A DNA stretch of 64,000 nt from Aquabacterium commune (GTDB taxonomy: Bacteria > Pseudomonadota > Gammaproteobacteria > Burkholderiales > Burkholderiaceae_C), in assembly GCF_004362855.1 (NCBI RefSeq), contig NZ_SNXW01000003.1:62001-126000 (forward strand), read 5' to 3'. Under the pieces are notes generated by a model that had not been told where the DNA came from, did no database searches, and saw nothing but the letters and a program-made list of their open reading frames with translations. Within the stretch, counting starts at the first letter, position 1, and each line of letters opens with the position of its first letter. A program made the position numbers and the translations under genes. Below are positions 25,097 to 34,135 of this stretch, piece after piece.

Positions 25097-26371
25097 ATGA
25101 GCACCGCGGCGCAGCCTCCTCTGCAGTCCTTGCCGGAAAGCGACTTCGGCGCTTTCCGCCATCGCACGTCCATGGACCGCATCCACGAATTGCTGGAGCA
25201 CGGTTTTCCGTGGATGTCCTTTCCCTCTGACATGGAGCAGCAGTTCCAGCGGGATGGTGCAGCGGCCCGTGCGCGGCACTTCCTGATCAGTGGCCTGATT
25301 TCGCTGTTCATCTACAACGGTTTTCTGCTGGCCGACTACCTGATGGCCCGCGATGTTTTCTGGCTGGCTGTGGAGCTGCGGCTGCTGGTGTTCACGCCCG
25401 TTTCACTGTTGGCGCTTTACAGCTTCCACAGAGGCGCCCTGCCCTGGTTGCGCCAGGCACCGCCCAGCATCGTGGATGTGCTGGCTTTGCTGGGCGGCAT
25501 CGGTGCAGCCTTCAGTCTGGCCATCATCCTGATGCTGTCACGCAGCCCGTTGATCTATTTCTACCCGGTGGGCTTCATGGTGGTCATCACCTACGGCAAC
25601 GTGGTGCAGCGGCTGCGGTTCTGGTTCGCGGTGGTGTTCACGGTGGTGTTGCTGGGCACTTTCGTGGTGGGCGTGATGGCCACGCCTGAATACCCTGCCC
25701 GCCTGCTGTGGCCCATCAGCTCGATGGTGCTGTCCGTGGCCATGTTCACCCTCAGTGCGAACTACTTCCTGGAGCGCGATGAGCGCCGACGCTACCTCCT
25801 GACGCAGCGCGAACGCGGCTTGGTCAGCGAGCTCAGCCTGGCCCACACGCGCTTGCGCGAGGTGTCTGACATCGATGCGCTGACGGGCATGCACAACCGC
25901 AGCCACATCCAGGAGCACCTGTCCCTGCTGTGGGAGCGTGCGCGGCGCGATGGCGATCACCTCAGCCTGCTGCTGGTGGACATCGACCACTTCAAGAAAT
26001 TCAACGAGCGCTATGGCAACCCGGCCGGCGATGTCTGTTTGCAAAAAGTGGCGCGCGTGCTGCAGGACAGCCAACGCCGCACCGGTGACACCGTGGCGCG
26101 TTACGGCGGCGAGGAGTTCATGGTGGTGCTGCCACGCACCGATGCCTCATTCGCCGTGGGGGCTGCCGAGCGCATCCGCCAGGCGGTGGAGGCCCTGCAG
26201 ATCCGCCACGAAAGCTCGACCACAGCCCTGCACCTGACGGCCAGCGTGGGCGTGGTGTCCTGCCAGGCGGGACCGCAGCTGACGGTGGAGCAGGTCATGG
26301 CGGTGGCAGAGCAGGCGCTGCAGCAGGCCAAGCTCGAAGGCCGCAACCGGGTGTGTGGTCTCAGCCTCTGA
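25097..26371 (+). CDS. Membrane-bound diguanylate cyclase (GGDEF), second of a tandem pair
   Basis: Protein of 424 residues and a clear paralogue of the gene before it. Both have an N-terminal segment of the form PWMSFPSDMEQQF / LRFPPELETRF, about six membrane helices, a short linker and a GGDEF domain. The catalytic motif ARYGGEEFMVV is near residue 340, with RTGD five residues upstream as an intact inhibitory site. The ATG at 25097 is two bases after the TGA of the first gene, so they are translated together. The last 11 bases overlap the 3' end of the convergent CDF gene. The repeated architecture points to a local duplication. Confidence 0.87.
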   Translation: MSTAAQPPLQSLPESDFGAFRHRTSMDRIHELLEHGFPWMSFPSDMEQQFQRDGAAARARHFLISGLISLFIYNGFLLADYLMARDVFWLAVELRLLVFTPVSLLALYSFHRGALPWLRQAPPSIVDVLALLGGIGAAFSLAIILMLSRSPLIYFYPVGFMVVITYGNVVQRLRFWFAVVFTVVLLGTFVVGVMATPEYPARLLWPISSMVLSVAMFTLSANYFLERDERRRYLLTQRERGLVSELSLAHTRLREVSDIDALTGMHNRSHIQEHLSLLWERARRDGDHLSLLLVDIDHFKKFNERYGNPAGDVCLQKVARVLQDSQRRTGDTVARYGGEEFMVVLPRTDASFAVGAAERIRQAVEALQIRHESSTTALHLTASVGVVSCQAGPQLTVEQVMAVAEQALQQAKLEGRNRVCGLSL

Positions 26372-27293
26372 GCGCAAGTGGGTCCAGCTCGACCGGGTCC
26401 AGGTGCGTGAGCACGTCCAGCACCGGCAAGGCCTGCATCACACGCTGGCGGGCTTGCACGGCGATGTCATGGCCTTGCTGCACGGTGAGTTGGCCATCGA
26501 CCTCCAGGTGGGCGTCCACCAGGATCATGTCGCCCATCTTGCGGGTGCGCAGGTCGTGCAGCCCTTGCACGCCAGGCGTCTCGCGGATGAGGTTGCCGAT
26601 CTGCGCGATCTGGTCTTGCGAGGCTGAGCGGTCCATCAGGTCGTGCAAGGCCTCCCAGCCGAACTCCCAGCCCATCTTGCTGACCATGAAGCCGACGATG
26701 AGCGCGGCCACGGGGTCCAGCAGCGGGTAGCCCGCGAGGTTGCCGACGATGCCCAGCGCCACCACCAGCGATGAGGCGGCATCAGAGCGCGCATGCCAGG
26801 CGTTGGCCACGAGCATGCTGGAGCGCACGCGCTCGGCCGCGGCCAGCATGTAGCGAAACAGCAATTCCTTGGCAGCGAGCGCGCCGAGCGCGACGTACAG
26901 CGCCATCGCCTGCACCTTGGGGATGGTGTCCGGGTCGCTGAGCTTGTGCACGGCGCTCCAGAGCATGCCCACGCCCACCGTGAGCAACAGCATGCCCAGC
27001 ACCAGGGAGGCTGCCGTTTCGTAGCGTTGGTGGCCGTAGTGGTGGTCTTCGTCGGCCTCCTTGTGGCTGTGCCGGTTGGCCAGCAGCACGACGAAATCGG
27101 CGATCAGGTCAGACAGGGAATGGATGCCATCGGCGATCAAGGCCTGGGAGTGCGCGATCACGCCCACCGTCACCTGAACGGCAGTCAGCACCAGGTTCAC
27201 CACGACGCTGACCAGGGTGCTGCGCTGGGCCACCTGGTGGCGTTCGGGCGAGTCCTGTTCGGGGTCGTCGTGGGGAGCAAGGTCGATGGCCAT
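26361..27293 (-). CDS. Cation diffusion facilitator metal exporter
   Basis: CDF-family divalent metal/proton antiporter of 310 residues (FieF/ZitB-like). About six membrane helices lie in residues 25-210. Metal-site residues are in IADGIHSLSDLIAD (His-x3-Asp, about 52-65) and NAWHARSDAASS (about 167-178). A His-rich loop (HHYGH) is near residue 84. The soluble C-terminal domain includes the GVQGLHDLRTRKMGD and DAHLEVDG stretches typical of these proteins. Substrate, for example Zn, Fe or Co, cannot be told. It starts three bases after the ribA stop and so probably shares its transcript. Confidence 0.88.
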   Translation of the reverse strand: MAIDLAPHDDPEQDSPERHQVAQRSTLVSVVVNLVLTAVQVTVGVIAHSQALIADGIHSLSDLIADFVVLLANRHSHKEADEDHHYGHQRYETAASLVLGMLLLTVGVGMLWSAVHKLSDPDTIPKVQAMALYVALGALAAKELLFRYMLAAAERVRSSMLVANAWHARSDAASSLVVALGIVGNLAGYPLLDPVAALIVGFMVSKMGWEFGWEALHDLMDRSASQDQIAQIGNLIRETPGVQGLHDLRTRKMGDMILVDAHLEVDGQLTVQQGHDIAVQARQRVMQALPVLDVLTHLDPVELDPLALRG

Positions 27294-27296
27294 GCT

Positions 27297-27959
27297 TCAG
27301 CCCAGCCAGTCGATGTGGTGGCCGAGCTTGCGGGCCTTGGTGTCCAGGTAACGCTCGTTTTCGGGCTGGACGTCGCTGCGCACGGGCACGCGTTCTTCGA
27401 CGGCCACGCCGTGTTCGCGCAGCGTGTCCACCTTGCGCGGGTTGTTGGTCATGAGCTTGACCGAGGAGATGCCCAGCGCGGAGAGGATTTCGACCGCGGC
27501 GTCGAACTTGCGCAGGTCAGCCGCAAAGCCCAAGTGTTGGTTGGCCTCGACGGTGTCCATGCCCTGGTCTTGCAACTGGTAGGCACGCAGCTTGTTGGCC
27601 AGGCCAATGCCCCGCCCTTCCTGACGCAAGTAAACCACCACGCCGCTGCCGCGCTTGCCGATTTCGTTCATGGCGAAATGGAGCTGCGGGCCGCAGTCGC
27701 AGCGCAACGAGCCGAAGACATCGCCGGTCATGCATTCGGAATGCACGCGCACCAGGGCGCTGCCGCGGACGTCGCCCATGACCATGGCCACATGCTCCAG
27801 GCCCGTGGCTTTTTCGCGGAACAGCTTCATGGTGAAGCTGCCGTGTTCGGTGGGCACCCGGGCTTCGGCCAGGAACTCGACCAAGGCGTTGGCCACGGGG
27901 GTCAGGGGCTCGGCGGGTTGCGGATCGGCAGGTGGGAGGGCGGTGTCTGGGCTGGACAT
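27297..27959 (-). CDS. ribA: GTP cyclohydrolase II
   Basis: Riboflavin pathway enzyme of 220 residues that converts GTP to a diaminopyrimidine phosphate. The three zinc Cys lie in CMTGDVFGSLRCDCG near residues 80-94. The GTP-binding stretch EGRGIGLANKLRAYQLQ is near 117-133, and LMTNNPRKVDTL near 172-183 holds the catalytic Arg region. It is a stand-alone RibA without the RibB domain. No FMN riboswitch is visible upstream. It is divergent from the SOS mutagenesis operon, sharing a spacer of 130 bases. Confidence 0.93.
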   Translation of the reverse strand: MSSPDTALPPADPQPAEPLTPVANALVEFLAEARVPTEHGSFTMKLFREKATGLEHVAMVMGDVRGSALVRVHSECMTGDVFGSLRCDCGPQLHFAMNEIGKRGSGVVVYLRQEGRGIGLANKLRAYQLQDQGMDTVEANQHLGFAADLRKFDAAVEILSALGISSVKLMTNNPRKVDTLREHGVAVEERVPVRSDVQPENERYLDTKARKLGHHIDWLG

Positions 27960-28068
27960 TCAATTTCCTTAGAGGGCCTATTTTGCCAAAGAGCACAGGC
28001 TCAGGCCGTCGCAAGGCCAAAGATGGGGTGGCAGCTCATGGACATGGGGTGCTGCCCGGACTATGATG

Positions 28069-28084
28069 CTGTATATAAACACAG
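28069..28084 (+). promoter_or_regulatory. LexA box (SOS operator) of the imuA-imuB-dnaE2 operon
   Basis: CTGTATATAAACACAG is a perfect CTGT-N8-ACAG LexA site. It contains the TATA-rich stretch likely to serve as the -10 element, so LexA binding would block RNA polymerase. The imuA ATG used here begins five bases after the site. Confidence 0.85.
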
Positions 28085-28089
28085 TGATC

Positions 28090-28878
28090 ATGCTTGCCGC
28101 CCCCCCTCCCCATCCGAGCCCGCAACCCAAGGCGCAGGCCCTGAACTTGCCGCCGCACCTGGCACAGGCCGTGTGGTCAGGACAGGCTTTGGGGGGCGGG
28201 CAAAGCCCCGTGCTGCCCAGTGGCCACGCCGCCTTGGACGCCCATCTGCCCGGCGGTGGCTGGCCGTGCCAGGCCCTGACCGAAGTGCTGCAGGCCCAGG
28301 CGGGCCTGGCGGAGTGGCGCCTGCTGCTGCCAGCCCTGGTGCGCCTGGTTCAGCGGGGCGGCCAGGTGCTGCTGGTGGGCGCGCCTTGGCGTCCGCAGCT
28401 CACGGCCCTGGCGCGCGAGGGGCTGCCCGAAGACCGCCTGGTCTGCATCGACGCCCGCAGTCCGCTGGAGCGCTTGTGGGCGACCGAGCAGGCCTTGAAA
28501 GCCGGTTGCCTGTCGGCCGTGCTCGCCTGGTTGCCGCAGGTGCGCGCCGAGGCCTTGCGGCGCCTGCAAGCCTGTGCGGCCCGGCATGCGGGGCCGGTGT
28601 TCATTTTTCGCCCGGAGCATGCGGGGCAAGGGGCTTCGCCCGCGCCTTTGCGCCTGCACCTGGGCCTGGGGCCTTGCCCCCACCCGCTGCAGGTGCGCTT
28701 GCTCAAGCGGCGCGGTCCGCAGCACGTGCCAGCCATCGTGCTGCCGCACTGGCCGGTGGGCCTGGCCACACTGTTGCCTGCGGCTGCGCTGCCGGCCACT
28801 CATCTTGCTCATCCTGGTTTGTCAGAGGTCGATCGCCATGTGGCACTGGATCGCACTGCTGCCCCCACCGGCGCCTGA
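28090..28878 (+). CDS. imuA: Translesion synthesis-associated protein ImuA
   Basis: RecA/SulA-like accessory factor of 262 residues for SOS mutagenesis with ImuB and DnaE2. Family stretches are LPPHLAQAVWSGQALG near residue 22, SGHAALDAHLPGGGWPCQAL near 45-64 and LVGAPWRPQLTALAREGL near 97-114. It has the degenerate RecA-like fold without a classical Walker A. The ATG at 28090 is chosen because an earlier in-frame ATG at 28063 lies before and within the LexA site, where a transcript would not yet have begun. No ribosome site precedes it, and the mRNA may be leaderless. It overlaps imuB by 41 bases. Confidence 0.85.
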   Translation: MLAAPPPHPSPQPKAQALNLPPHLAQAVWSGQALGGGQSPVLPSGHAALDAHLPGGGWPCQALTEVLQAQAGLAEWRLLLPALVRLVQRGGQVLLVGAPWRPQLTALAREGLPEDRLVCIDARSPLERLWATEQALKAGCLSAVLAWLPQVRAEALRRLQACAARHAGPVFIFRPEHAGQGASPAPLRLHLGLGPCPHPLQVRLLKRRGPQHVPAIVLPHWPVGLATLLPAAALPATHLAHPGLSEVDRHVALDRTAAPTGA

Positions 28879-30244
28879 GCCAGACATCACTGCGCCCGCC
28901 CTGCCCTCGCTGCAACGGCAACTGGGGTGGTGGGCCCTGCAGTTCACACCGCGCGTGGCCTGGCTGGAAGATGCCGTGCTGCTCGAGGTGGCGGCCAGCG
29001 AGCGCCTGTTCGGCGGGGCGCAGGCCCTGCGCGAGCGCATCCAGCGCGAGGCTCGCCAGATGGCTTCCGCACAGGGGGAGGCGGATGTGCGCAGCGCGCA
29101 CGCGCCGACGGCCTTGGGCGCGCTGGCAATGGCACGCGCGCTTGACCATGAGGCACCTTGCACGCTGGATCGCCTGCCTTTGCAGACCGTGAGCGCGGTG
29201 GCCCGGCACGCCAGCACCCTGGCGCAACTGGGCTGTCGCACGCTGGGCGATGTGCGCGCCCTGCCGCGAGGCGGACTGAGCCGGCGTTTCGGGGCGGCCT
29301 TGCTGCAGGCGCTGGACCAGGCCTGGGGCGAGCAGCCCGAGGTCTTCGAGTGGCTCACCTTGCCGCCCACCTTCGATGAGCAGCTGGAGTTGCCCGCGCG
29401 CACCGACACCACCGCGGGACTGCAGCCAGCGTTCGTCCACCTGCTGCGCGCCTTATGCGCCTGGATGAGTGGGCACCAGTCTGGCACCGAGGCGTTGGTG
29501 CTGCGCTGGTGCCATGAGTGGTCCCGCCAGGGCCATGCGCCCTGGCAGGGCTGGCCCGTGCGCCTGGCCAGCCCGGTGTGCGATGTCACCAGGCTGGAGC
29601 GTCTGGTGGGCGAGCACCTGCAACGCATCACCTTGGCGTCGCCCGTGACCGACATCGGCTTGCAGGTCCACACGCTGGTGCCACGCTCGCCCGACAGCGC
29701 CGAGCTGTTCCCATCCGACGCGACCACGGCGCTGGATAACCCCAACGTGGCCGGTTCTCCCGCTGCGCAGCGCGCCCAGCACGAGGCCTGGCTGACCCTG
29801 CTGGAGCGCCTCAGCGTGCGCCTGGGGCCGGAGCGCGTGCAACAAGCCCGACGTTGCGCTGACCACCGCCTGTCGCAGTCCCAGCTTTGGGTGCCTGCGC
29901 TGTCGGTGCTGAACGCGGCTCGTCGGCCAGACCCTGGTCAGGTGGCGCCCATGCCAGGCGACATCCCCCAACCCACCTGGCTGCTGCCCGAGCCCTTGCC
30001 CCTGGCGCTGGACACCCGCAGCGGCCCGCGCGAGCAGCCGCTCTACCAGGGGCCGCTGCAGTTGCTGGCCGGCCCGCACCGCATCGAAGCCGGCTGGTGG
30101 GACACCCGAGACAGCGCCGCTGCCGAAGCACGTGACCACTACCTGGCCAGCAGTCCGGGCGCCGGCCTGTTGTGGGTGTTCCGCACCCGCCATGCCCCGC
30201 CAGATGCGCGCAGCGCCTGGTTCCTGCTGGGCTTTTTTGCCTGA
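28838..30244 (+). CDS. imuB: Y-family polymerase-like protein ImuB
   Basis: Protein of 468 residues related to Y-family polymerases but lacking polymerase activity in studied members; it bridges DnaE2, ImuA and the beta clamp. The start MWHWIALLPPP is the usual ImuB N-terminus. LQFTPRVAWLEDAVLLEVAASERLFGG contains the family core, and LGCRTLGDVRALPRGGLSRRFG near residues 130-151 is the helix-hairpin-helix region. DSAELFPSD near 287-295 is a weak match to a clamp-binding motif. The Y-family catalytic acidic residues are not seen at the N-terminus, consistent with ImuB. It starts inside the end of imuA, indicating translational coupling, and precedes dnaE2 by 11 bases. Confidence 0.85.
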   Translation: MWHWIALLPPPAPEPDITAPALPSLQRQLGWWALQFTPRVAWLEDAVLLEVAASERLFGGAQALRERIQREARQMASAQGEADVRSAHAPTALGALAMARALDHEAPCTLDRLPLQTVSAVARHASTLAQLGCRTLGDVRALPRGGLSRRFGAALLQALDQAWGEQPEVFEWLTLPPTFDEQLELPARTDTTAGLQPAFVHLLRALCAWMSGHQSGTEALVLRWCHEWSRQGHAPWQGWPVRLASPVCDVTRLERLVGEHLQRITLASPVTDIGLQVHTLVPRSPDSAELFPSDATTALDNPNVAGSPAAQRAQHEAWLTLLERLSVRLGPERVQQARRCADHRLSQSQLWVPALSVLNAARRPDPGQVAPMPGDIPQPTWLLPEPLPLALDTRSGPREQPLYQGPLQLLAGPHRIEAGWWDTRDSAAAEARDHYLASSPGAGLLWVFRTRHAPPDARSAWFLLGFFA

Positions 30245-30255
30245 GTGCCAGGGCC

Positions 30256-33200
30256 ATGTCCACCCCCGAGCGATGGCCGCTGCCCGACGTGGTCGAGTTG
30301 CATGCCGTGTCCAACTTCAGCTTCCTGCGCGGCGCCTCGCACCCGGAGGAGCTGGTGCAACGCGCCTTGACCCTGGGCTACCGCGGCCTGGCCCTGACGG
30401 ACGACTGCAGTCTCGCTGGCGTGGTGCGCGCCCACCTGGCCTTGACGCAAGCCCAGCAGGCGGGTGTGCCTGGCGCCGACACGTTCAAGCTCCTCATCGG
30501 CAGCGAATTCGCTGTGCACGAGGGGCCTGATCCGCACGCACCTCCTGCCTTCGAGCTCATCGTCCTGGCTTGCCACCGCCTGGGCTACGGCTTGTTGTGC
30601 GAGTTCATCACGCGCTTGCGCCGTGGGGTGGTGGGCAAAGGCCAGGCTCGGCTGCAACGCGCCGAAATCCACCCCGCCGCGCTGGGCGATTGCGTGCTCC
30701 TGCTGAGGCCCCGGCGTGGCACCCCCTGGGGCAGCTTGCTGGCCCAGGCTCGGTGGCTCAGGCGGCGCTTTCCCGGGCGCAGCTGGCTGGTGGTGGAGTT
30801 GCACCACAGCCTGGACGACGCCCTTTGGCTGCGCACCTTGCGCGCGCTCAGCGAGGCCACCGAGGTGCCTCTGGTGGCCGCGGGCGATGTGCACATGCAC
30901 GTGCGTTCGCGCCAGCCCTTGCAGGATGTGCTCACGGCCATCCGCCTGGGCCGCCCCCTGAGCGAATGTGGCCTGAACCTGGCCCGTCACGCCGAACGCC
31001 ACCTGCGCAGCCGCTTGCGCCTGGCCCAACGCTACCCCGCTGATCTGCTGGCCGAAACCCTGCGCGTGGCATCGCACTGTGACTTCAGCCTGAGCGAGCT
31101 GCGTTACGAATACCCTGAAGAAATCGTGCCCGCAGGCCACACCCCGATCGACCACCTGCGCCAGCTGACCCTGCAGGGCGCGGTAGATCGCTTCCCCCTG
31201 GGCGTGCCCCCCGATGTCCAGGCGCAGATCCACAAGGAACTGGCGCTCATCGCGGAGCTGGACTACGCCAAGTACTTCCTCACCGTCCACGACATCGTCC
31301 ACTTCGCGCGCTCACGCGGCATCCTATGCCAGGGGCGCGGCAGCGCGGCCAACTCGGCCGTGTGCTACTGCCTGGGCATCACCGAGGTGGACCCGTCGCA
31401 AAGCACCTTGCTGTTCGAGCGCTTCATCTCGCGCGAGCGCAAAGAGCCGCCCGACATCGACGTGGACTTCGAGCACGAGCGCCGCGAAGAGGTCATCCAG
31501 TACCTCTACGCCAAGTACGGGCGCGACCGCACCGCGCTCACGGCCACCGTCATCAGCTACCGCACCCGCAGCGCCCTGCGCGATGTCGGCAAGGCGCTCG
31601 GGTTTTCCGCAGACTGCATCGCGCAGGTCAGCGGCAACCACCAGTGGTGGGACGGCCAGGGCATCCGCCGCGAGTGGCTGATCGAACTGGGTCTGGACCC
31701 CGATGAACGCCGCATGCGCCTGTGGCAGGAGCTCAGCCTGACACTGATGGGCTTCCCGCGGCACCTCAGCCAGCACACCGGCGGCTTCGTCATTGCCAAA
31801 GGCGCGCTGTGCCGCATGGTGCCCATCGAGAACGCCGCCATGCCCGAGCGCAGCATCATCCAGTGGGACAAGGACGACCTCGACGCCCTCGGCCTGCTCA
31901 AGGTCGATGTGCTGGCGCTCGGCATGCTCACGGCCTTGCGCAAAGCGATGGCGTTCATCAGCTTGCGCCGCGGCCATCCTCCTGAGCGGCCTTTCCGCCT
32001 GCAGGACATCCCGCGCGAAGACCCCGCCACCTACGACATGGCCTGCGACGCCGACACCATCGGCGTCTTCCAGATCGAAAGCCGCGCGCAGATGAGCATG
32101 CTGCCGCGCTTGCGACCGCGCTGCTTTTACGACCTGGTCGTCGAGGTGGCGCTGGTGCGGCCTGGGCCCATCCAGGGCGGCATGGTCCACCCCTACCTGC
32201 AACGGCGCGAGCTGCATCGCACCAATCCGAACGCCATCACCTGCCCGCCACGGCTGGAAGCGGCGCTCAAGCGCACCCTGGGCGTGCCCATTTTTCAGGA
32301 GCAGGTGATGCAGATCGTGGTGCTCGCCGCCGGCTTCACGGCAGGTGAGGCCGACGAGCTGCGCCGTTCCATGGCCGCCTGGCGACGCAAAGGCGGCGTG
32401 CACAAATTCAAGCGCAAGGTGATCGATGGCATGACGGCCAACGGCCACGACCTCGGCTTTGCCGAACAGATCTTCCAGCAGATCGAAGGCTTTGGCGAAT
32501 ACGGTTTCCCGGAATCCCACGCGGCCAGCTTCGCCTTGCTCGTCTATGCCAGCGCCTGGGTCAAGCGCCACGAGCCAGCGGCCTTCCTGGCGGGGCTGCT
32601 CAACGCCCAGCCCTTGGGCTTTTACTCGCCCAGCCAGCTCGTGCAAGACGCCCGCCGCCACGGCGTGGTGGTGCTGCCCCCCGATGTGACGCACAGTGGC
32701 TGGGATTGCCGCCTGGTGCCGCCCCCTGCCGACCCGGCAGATGCGCTCACGCCCATCGCCGGGCGCATCTCCCAGCATCGCCCACCGGCGGACAGCCCCC
32801 AGCCCGCGGTGCGCCTGGGCTTGCGGCTCGTGGCAGGGTTGGGGCTCGACGCCGCGCTGCGCATCGAGAACGCTTTGGCGCAACAGCCTTTCGCCGATGT
32901 CGATGACCTGGCCCGCCGCGCGCACCTGGCACAAGACGAACTGCGCGCCCTGGCCGCGGGCGATGCGCTGCGCAGCCTGGCAGGCCACCGCCGCCAGCAG
33001 GTCTGGGAAGCCGCGGCCCGCCACCGTGCCCCTGCCCTGCTGCGCGATGCGCCCACCGAAGAAGCTCTGCTCACGCTGCCTGCCGCACCGGAGGGCGAGG
33101 CCATCGTCTTCGACCACGCCGCGCTGGGCCTGACCTTGCGCCGCCACCCCCTCGCGCTGCTTCGGCCGCAGTTGTCCGCCCAACGCCTGCTGAGCGCCAT

Positions 33201-33507
33201 GGAACTGCACGAATTCCCCAACGGCCGCCTGGCCCGCGCCTGCGGCATCGTCACCGTGCGACAGCAACCGGGCACGGCCTCGGGCGTGGTCTTCGTCACC
33301 CTGGAAGACGAAACCGGCACGGTCAACGTCATCGTCTGGGCGGCCCTCAAGGAGCGCCAGCGGCGCGAACTCGTGCACGCGCGTCTGCTGGCGGTGTACG
33401 GCGTGTGGCAGCGCGAAGGCGAGGTCCGCCACCTCATCGCCCACCACCTGCGTGACCTCAGCCCCCTGCTCGGAGGCCTCAGCACGTCCAGCCGCGACTT
33501 CCATTGA
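30256..33507 (+). CDS. dnaE2: Error-prone DNA polymerase DnaE2 (ImuC)
   Basis: C-family polymerase of 1083 residues used for damage-induced mutagenesis. It starts with a PHP domain (VELHAVSNFSFLRGASHPEE at about 13-32, LALTDDCSLAG near 47-57). The palm domain holds the catalytic Asp pair in PPDIDVDFEHERREEV near residue 400. RGSAANSAVCYCLGI, upstream of it, is the nucleotide-binding region. FLAGLLNAQPLGFYSP near 777 and the OB fold with VFVTLEDETGTVNVIVW near 1013-1029 mark the C-terminal part. It is shorter than replicative DnaE (about 1160 residues), as expected. Third gene of the LexA-controlled cassette. Confidence 0.92.
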   Translation: MSTPERWPLPDVVELHAVSNFSFLRGASHPEELVQRALTLGYRGLALTDDCSLAGVVRAHLALTQAQQAGVPGADTFKLLIGSEFAVHEGPDPHAPPAFELIVLACHRLGYGLLCEFITRLRRGVVGKGQARLQRAEIHPAALGDCVLLLRPRRGTPWGSLLAQARWLRRRFPGRSWLVVELHHSLDDALWLRTLRALSEATEVPLVAAGDVHMHVRSRQPLQDVLTAIRLGRPLSECGLNLARHAERHLRSRLRLAQRYPADLLAETLRVASHCDFSLSELRYEYPEEIVPAGHTPIDHLRQLTLQGAVDRFPLGVPPDVQAQIHKELALIAELDYAKYFLTVHDIVHFARSRGILCQGRGSAANSAVCYCLGITEVDPSQSTLLFERFISRERKEPPDIDVDFEHERREEVIQYLYAKYGRDRTALTATVISYRTRSALRDVGKALGFSADCIAQVSGNHQWWDGQGIRREWLIELGLDPDERRMRLWQELSLTLMGFPRHLSQHTGGFVIAKGALCRMVPIENAAMPERSIIQWDKDDLDALGLLKVDVLALGMLTALRKAMAFISLRRGHPPERPFRLQDIPREDPATYDMACDADTIGVFQIESRAQMSMLPRLRPRCFYDLVVEVALVRPGPIQGGMVHPYLQRRELHRTNPNAITCPPRLEAALKRTLGVPIFQEQVMQIVVLAAGFTAGEADELRRSMAAWRRKGGVHKFKRKVIDGMTANGHDLGFAEQIFQQIEGFGEYGFPESHAASFALLVYASAWVKRHEPAAFLAGLLNAQPLGFYSPSQLVQDARRHGVVVLPPDVTHSGWDCRLVPPPADPADALTPIAGRISQHRPPADSPQPAVRLGLRLVAGLGLDAALRIENALAQQPFADVDDLARRAHLAQDELRALAAGDALRSLAGHRRQQVWEAAARHRAPALLRDAPTEEALLTLPAAPEGEAIVFDHAALGLTLRRHPLALLRPQLSAQRLLSAMELHEFPNGRLARACGIVTVRQQPGTASGVVFVTLEDETGTVNVIVWAALKERQRRELVHARLLAVYGVWQREGEVRHLIAHHLRDLSPLLGGLSTSSRDFH

Positions 33508-33598
33508 AAGCGCACATGCCGGCAGGGAAGCCGGGTTTGCCCGGGTCAGACCATGGCGTCCACGCAACGCCAGGCGGCGTCACGCAACAGCATTCAAT

Positions 33599-33627
33599 TC
33601 GACAATGCCCATTGTCAAACTTAGAAT
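33599..33627 (+). promoter_or_regulatory. Promoter with embedded palindrome upstream of the MAPEG gene
   Basis: TCGACA (33599-33604) and TAGAAT (33622-33627) are separated by 17 bases and match sigma-70 -35 and -10 elements in five of six and four to five of six positions. The spacer holds the perfect palindrome GACAATGCCCATTGTC (33601-33616), a likely site for a dimeric repressor of MarR or TetR type. The start codon is about 50 bases downstream. Confidence 0.55.
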
Positions 33628-33678
33628 GCCCCGATGCCAGCACGCCGTTCGCGTGCGGCCCACACCAAGGAGACCTCC

Positions 33679-34086
33679 ATGAGCATCGCCAACACCTGCG
33701 TCCTGATCGCCGCCGTCATGCCCATCGTGACCATGGGCCTGGCCAAAGGCGCCACCGCTGGCAAACGCCGCAGCGACGGTGGCTACGACAACAACAACCC
33801 GCGCGATTGGGCCGCCCGCCAGGAAGGCTGGAAGGGCCGCGCCGCCGCCGCCCACAGCAACGGCTTCGAGATCCTGCCGATCTTCGTTTTCGCCGTGCTG
33901 GCCGCCCAAAGCGCCGGTCTGGAACAAGGTCGCACCGACCAACTGGCCATGGCCTTCATCGCCTCCCGCCTGGTCTATACCGGCCTGTACCTGGCCAACA
34001 TCGCTGCCCTGCGCAGCGTGATCTGGGCCGTGGGCCTGGGCTGCGCCATCGCCATGTTCTCGCCGACGCTGAACCTGCCTTTCTGA
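33679..34086 (+). CDS. MAPEG family membrane protein
   Basis: Integral membrane protein of 135 residues with about four helices (for example NTCVLIAAVMPIVTMGLAKG at residues 5-24). It resembles the bacterial MAPEG group (membrane-associated proteins in eicosanoid and glutathione metabolism). Family features are the polar loop NNPRDWAARQEGWKGRA near 40-56, NGFEILPIFVFAVLAA near 63-78 and the final helices with SRLVYTGLYLANIA. Some MAPEG members are glutathione transferases, but function here is unproven. The ATG at 33679 has AAGGAG about eight bases upstream. It is a single-gene unit between dnaE2 and a terminator, with its own regulated-looking promoter. Confidence 0.78.
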   Translation: MSIANTCVLIAAVMPIVTMGLAKGATAGKRRSDGGYDNNNPRDWAARQEGWKGRAAAAHSNGFEILPIFVFAVLAAQSAGLEQGRTDQLAMAFIASRLVYTGLYLANIAALRSVIWAVGLGCAIAMFSPTLNLPF

Positions 34087-34135
34087 CGCCAGCTCGTCGG
34101 GCCGCGGCCTGACACCAGCGACAGCCAGACAGCAC

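Noticed and set aside
27960-28068. FMN riboswitch upstream of ribA
   Set aside because: The leader is short and none of the conserved FMN-element segments is present.
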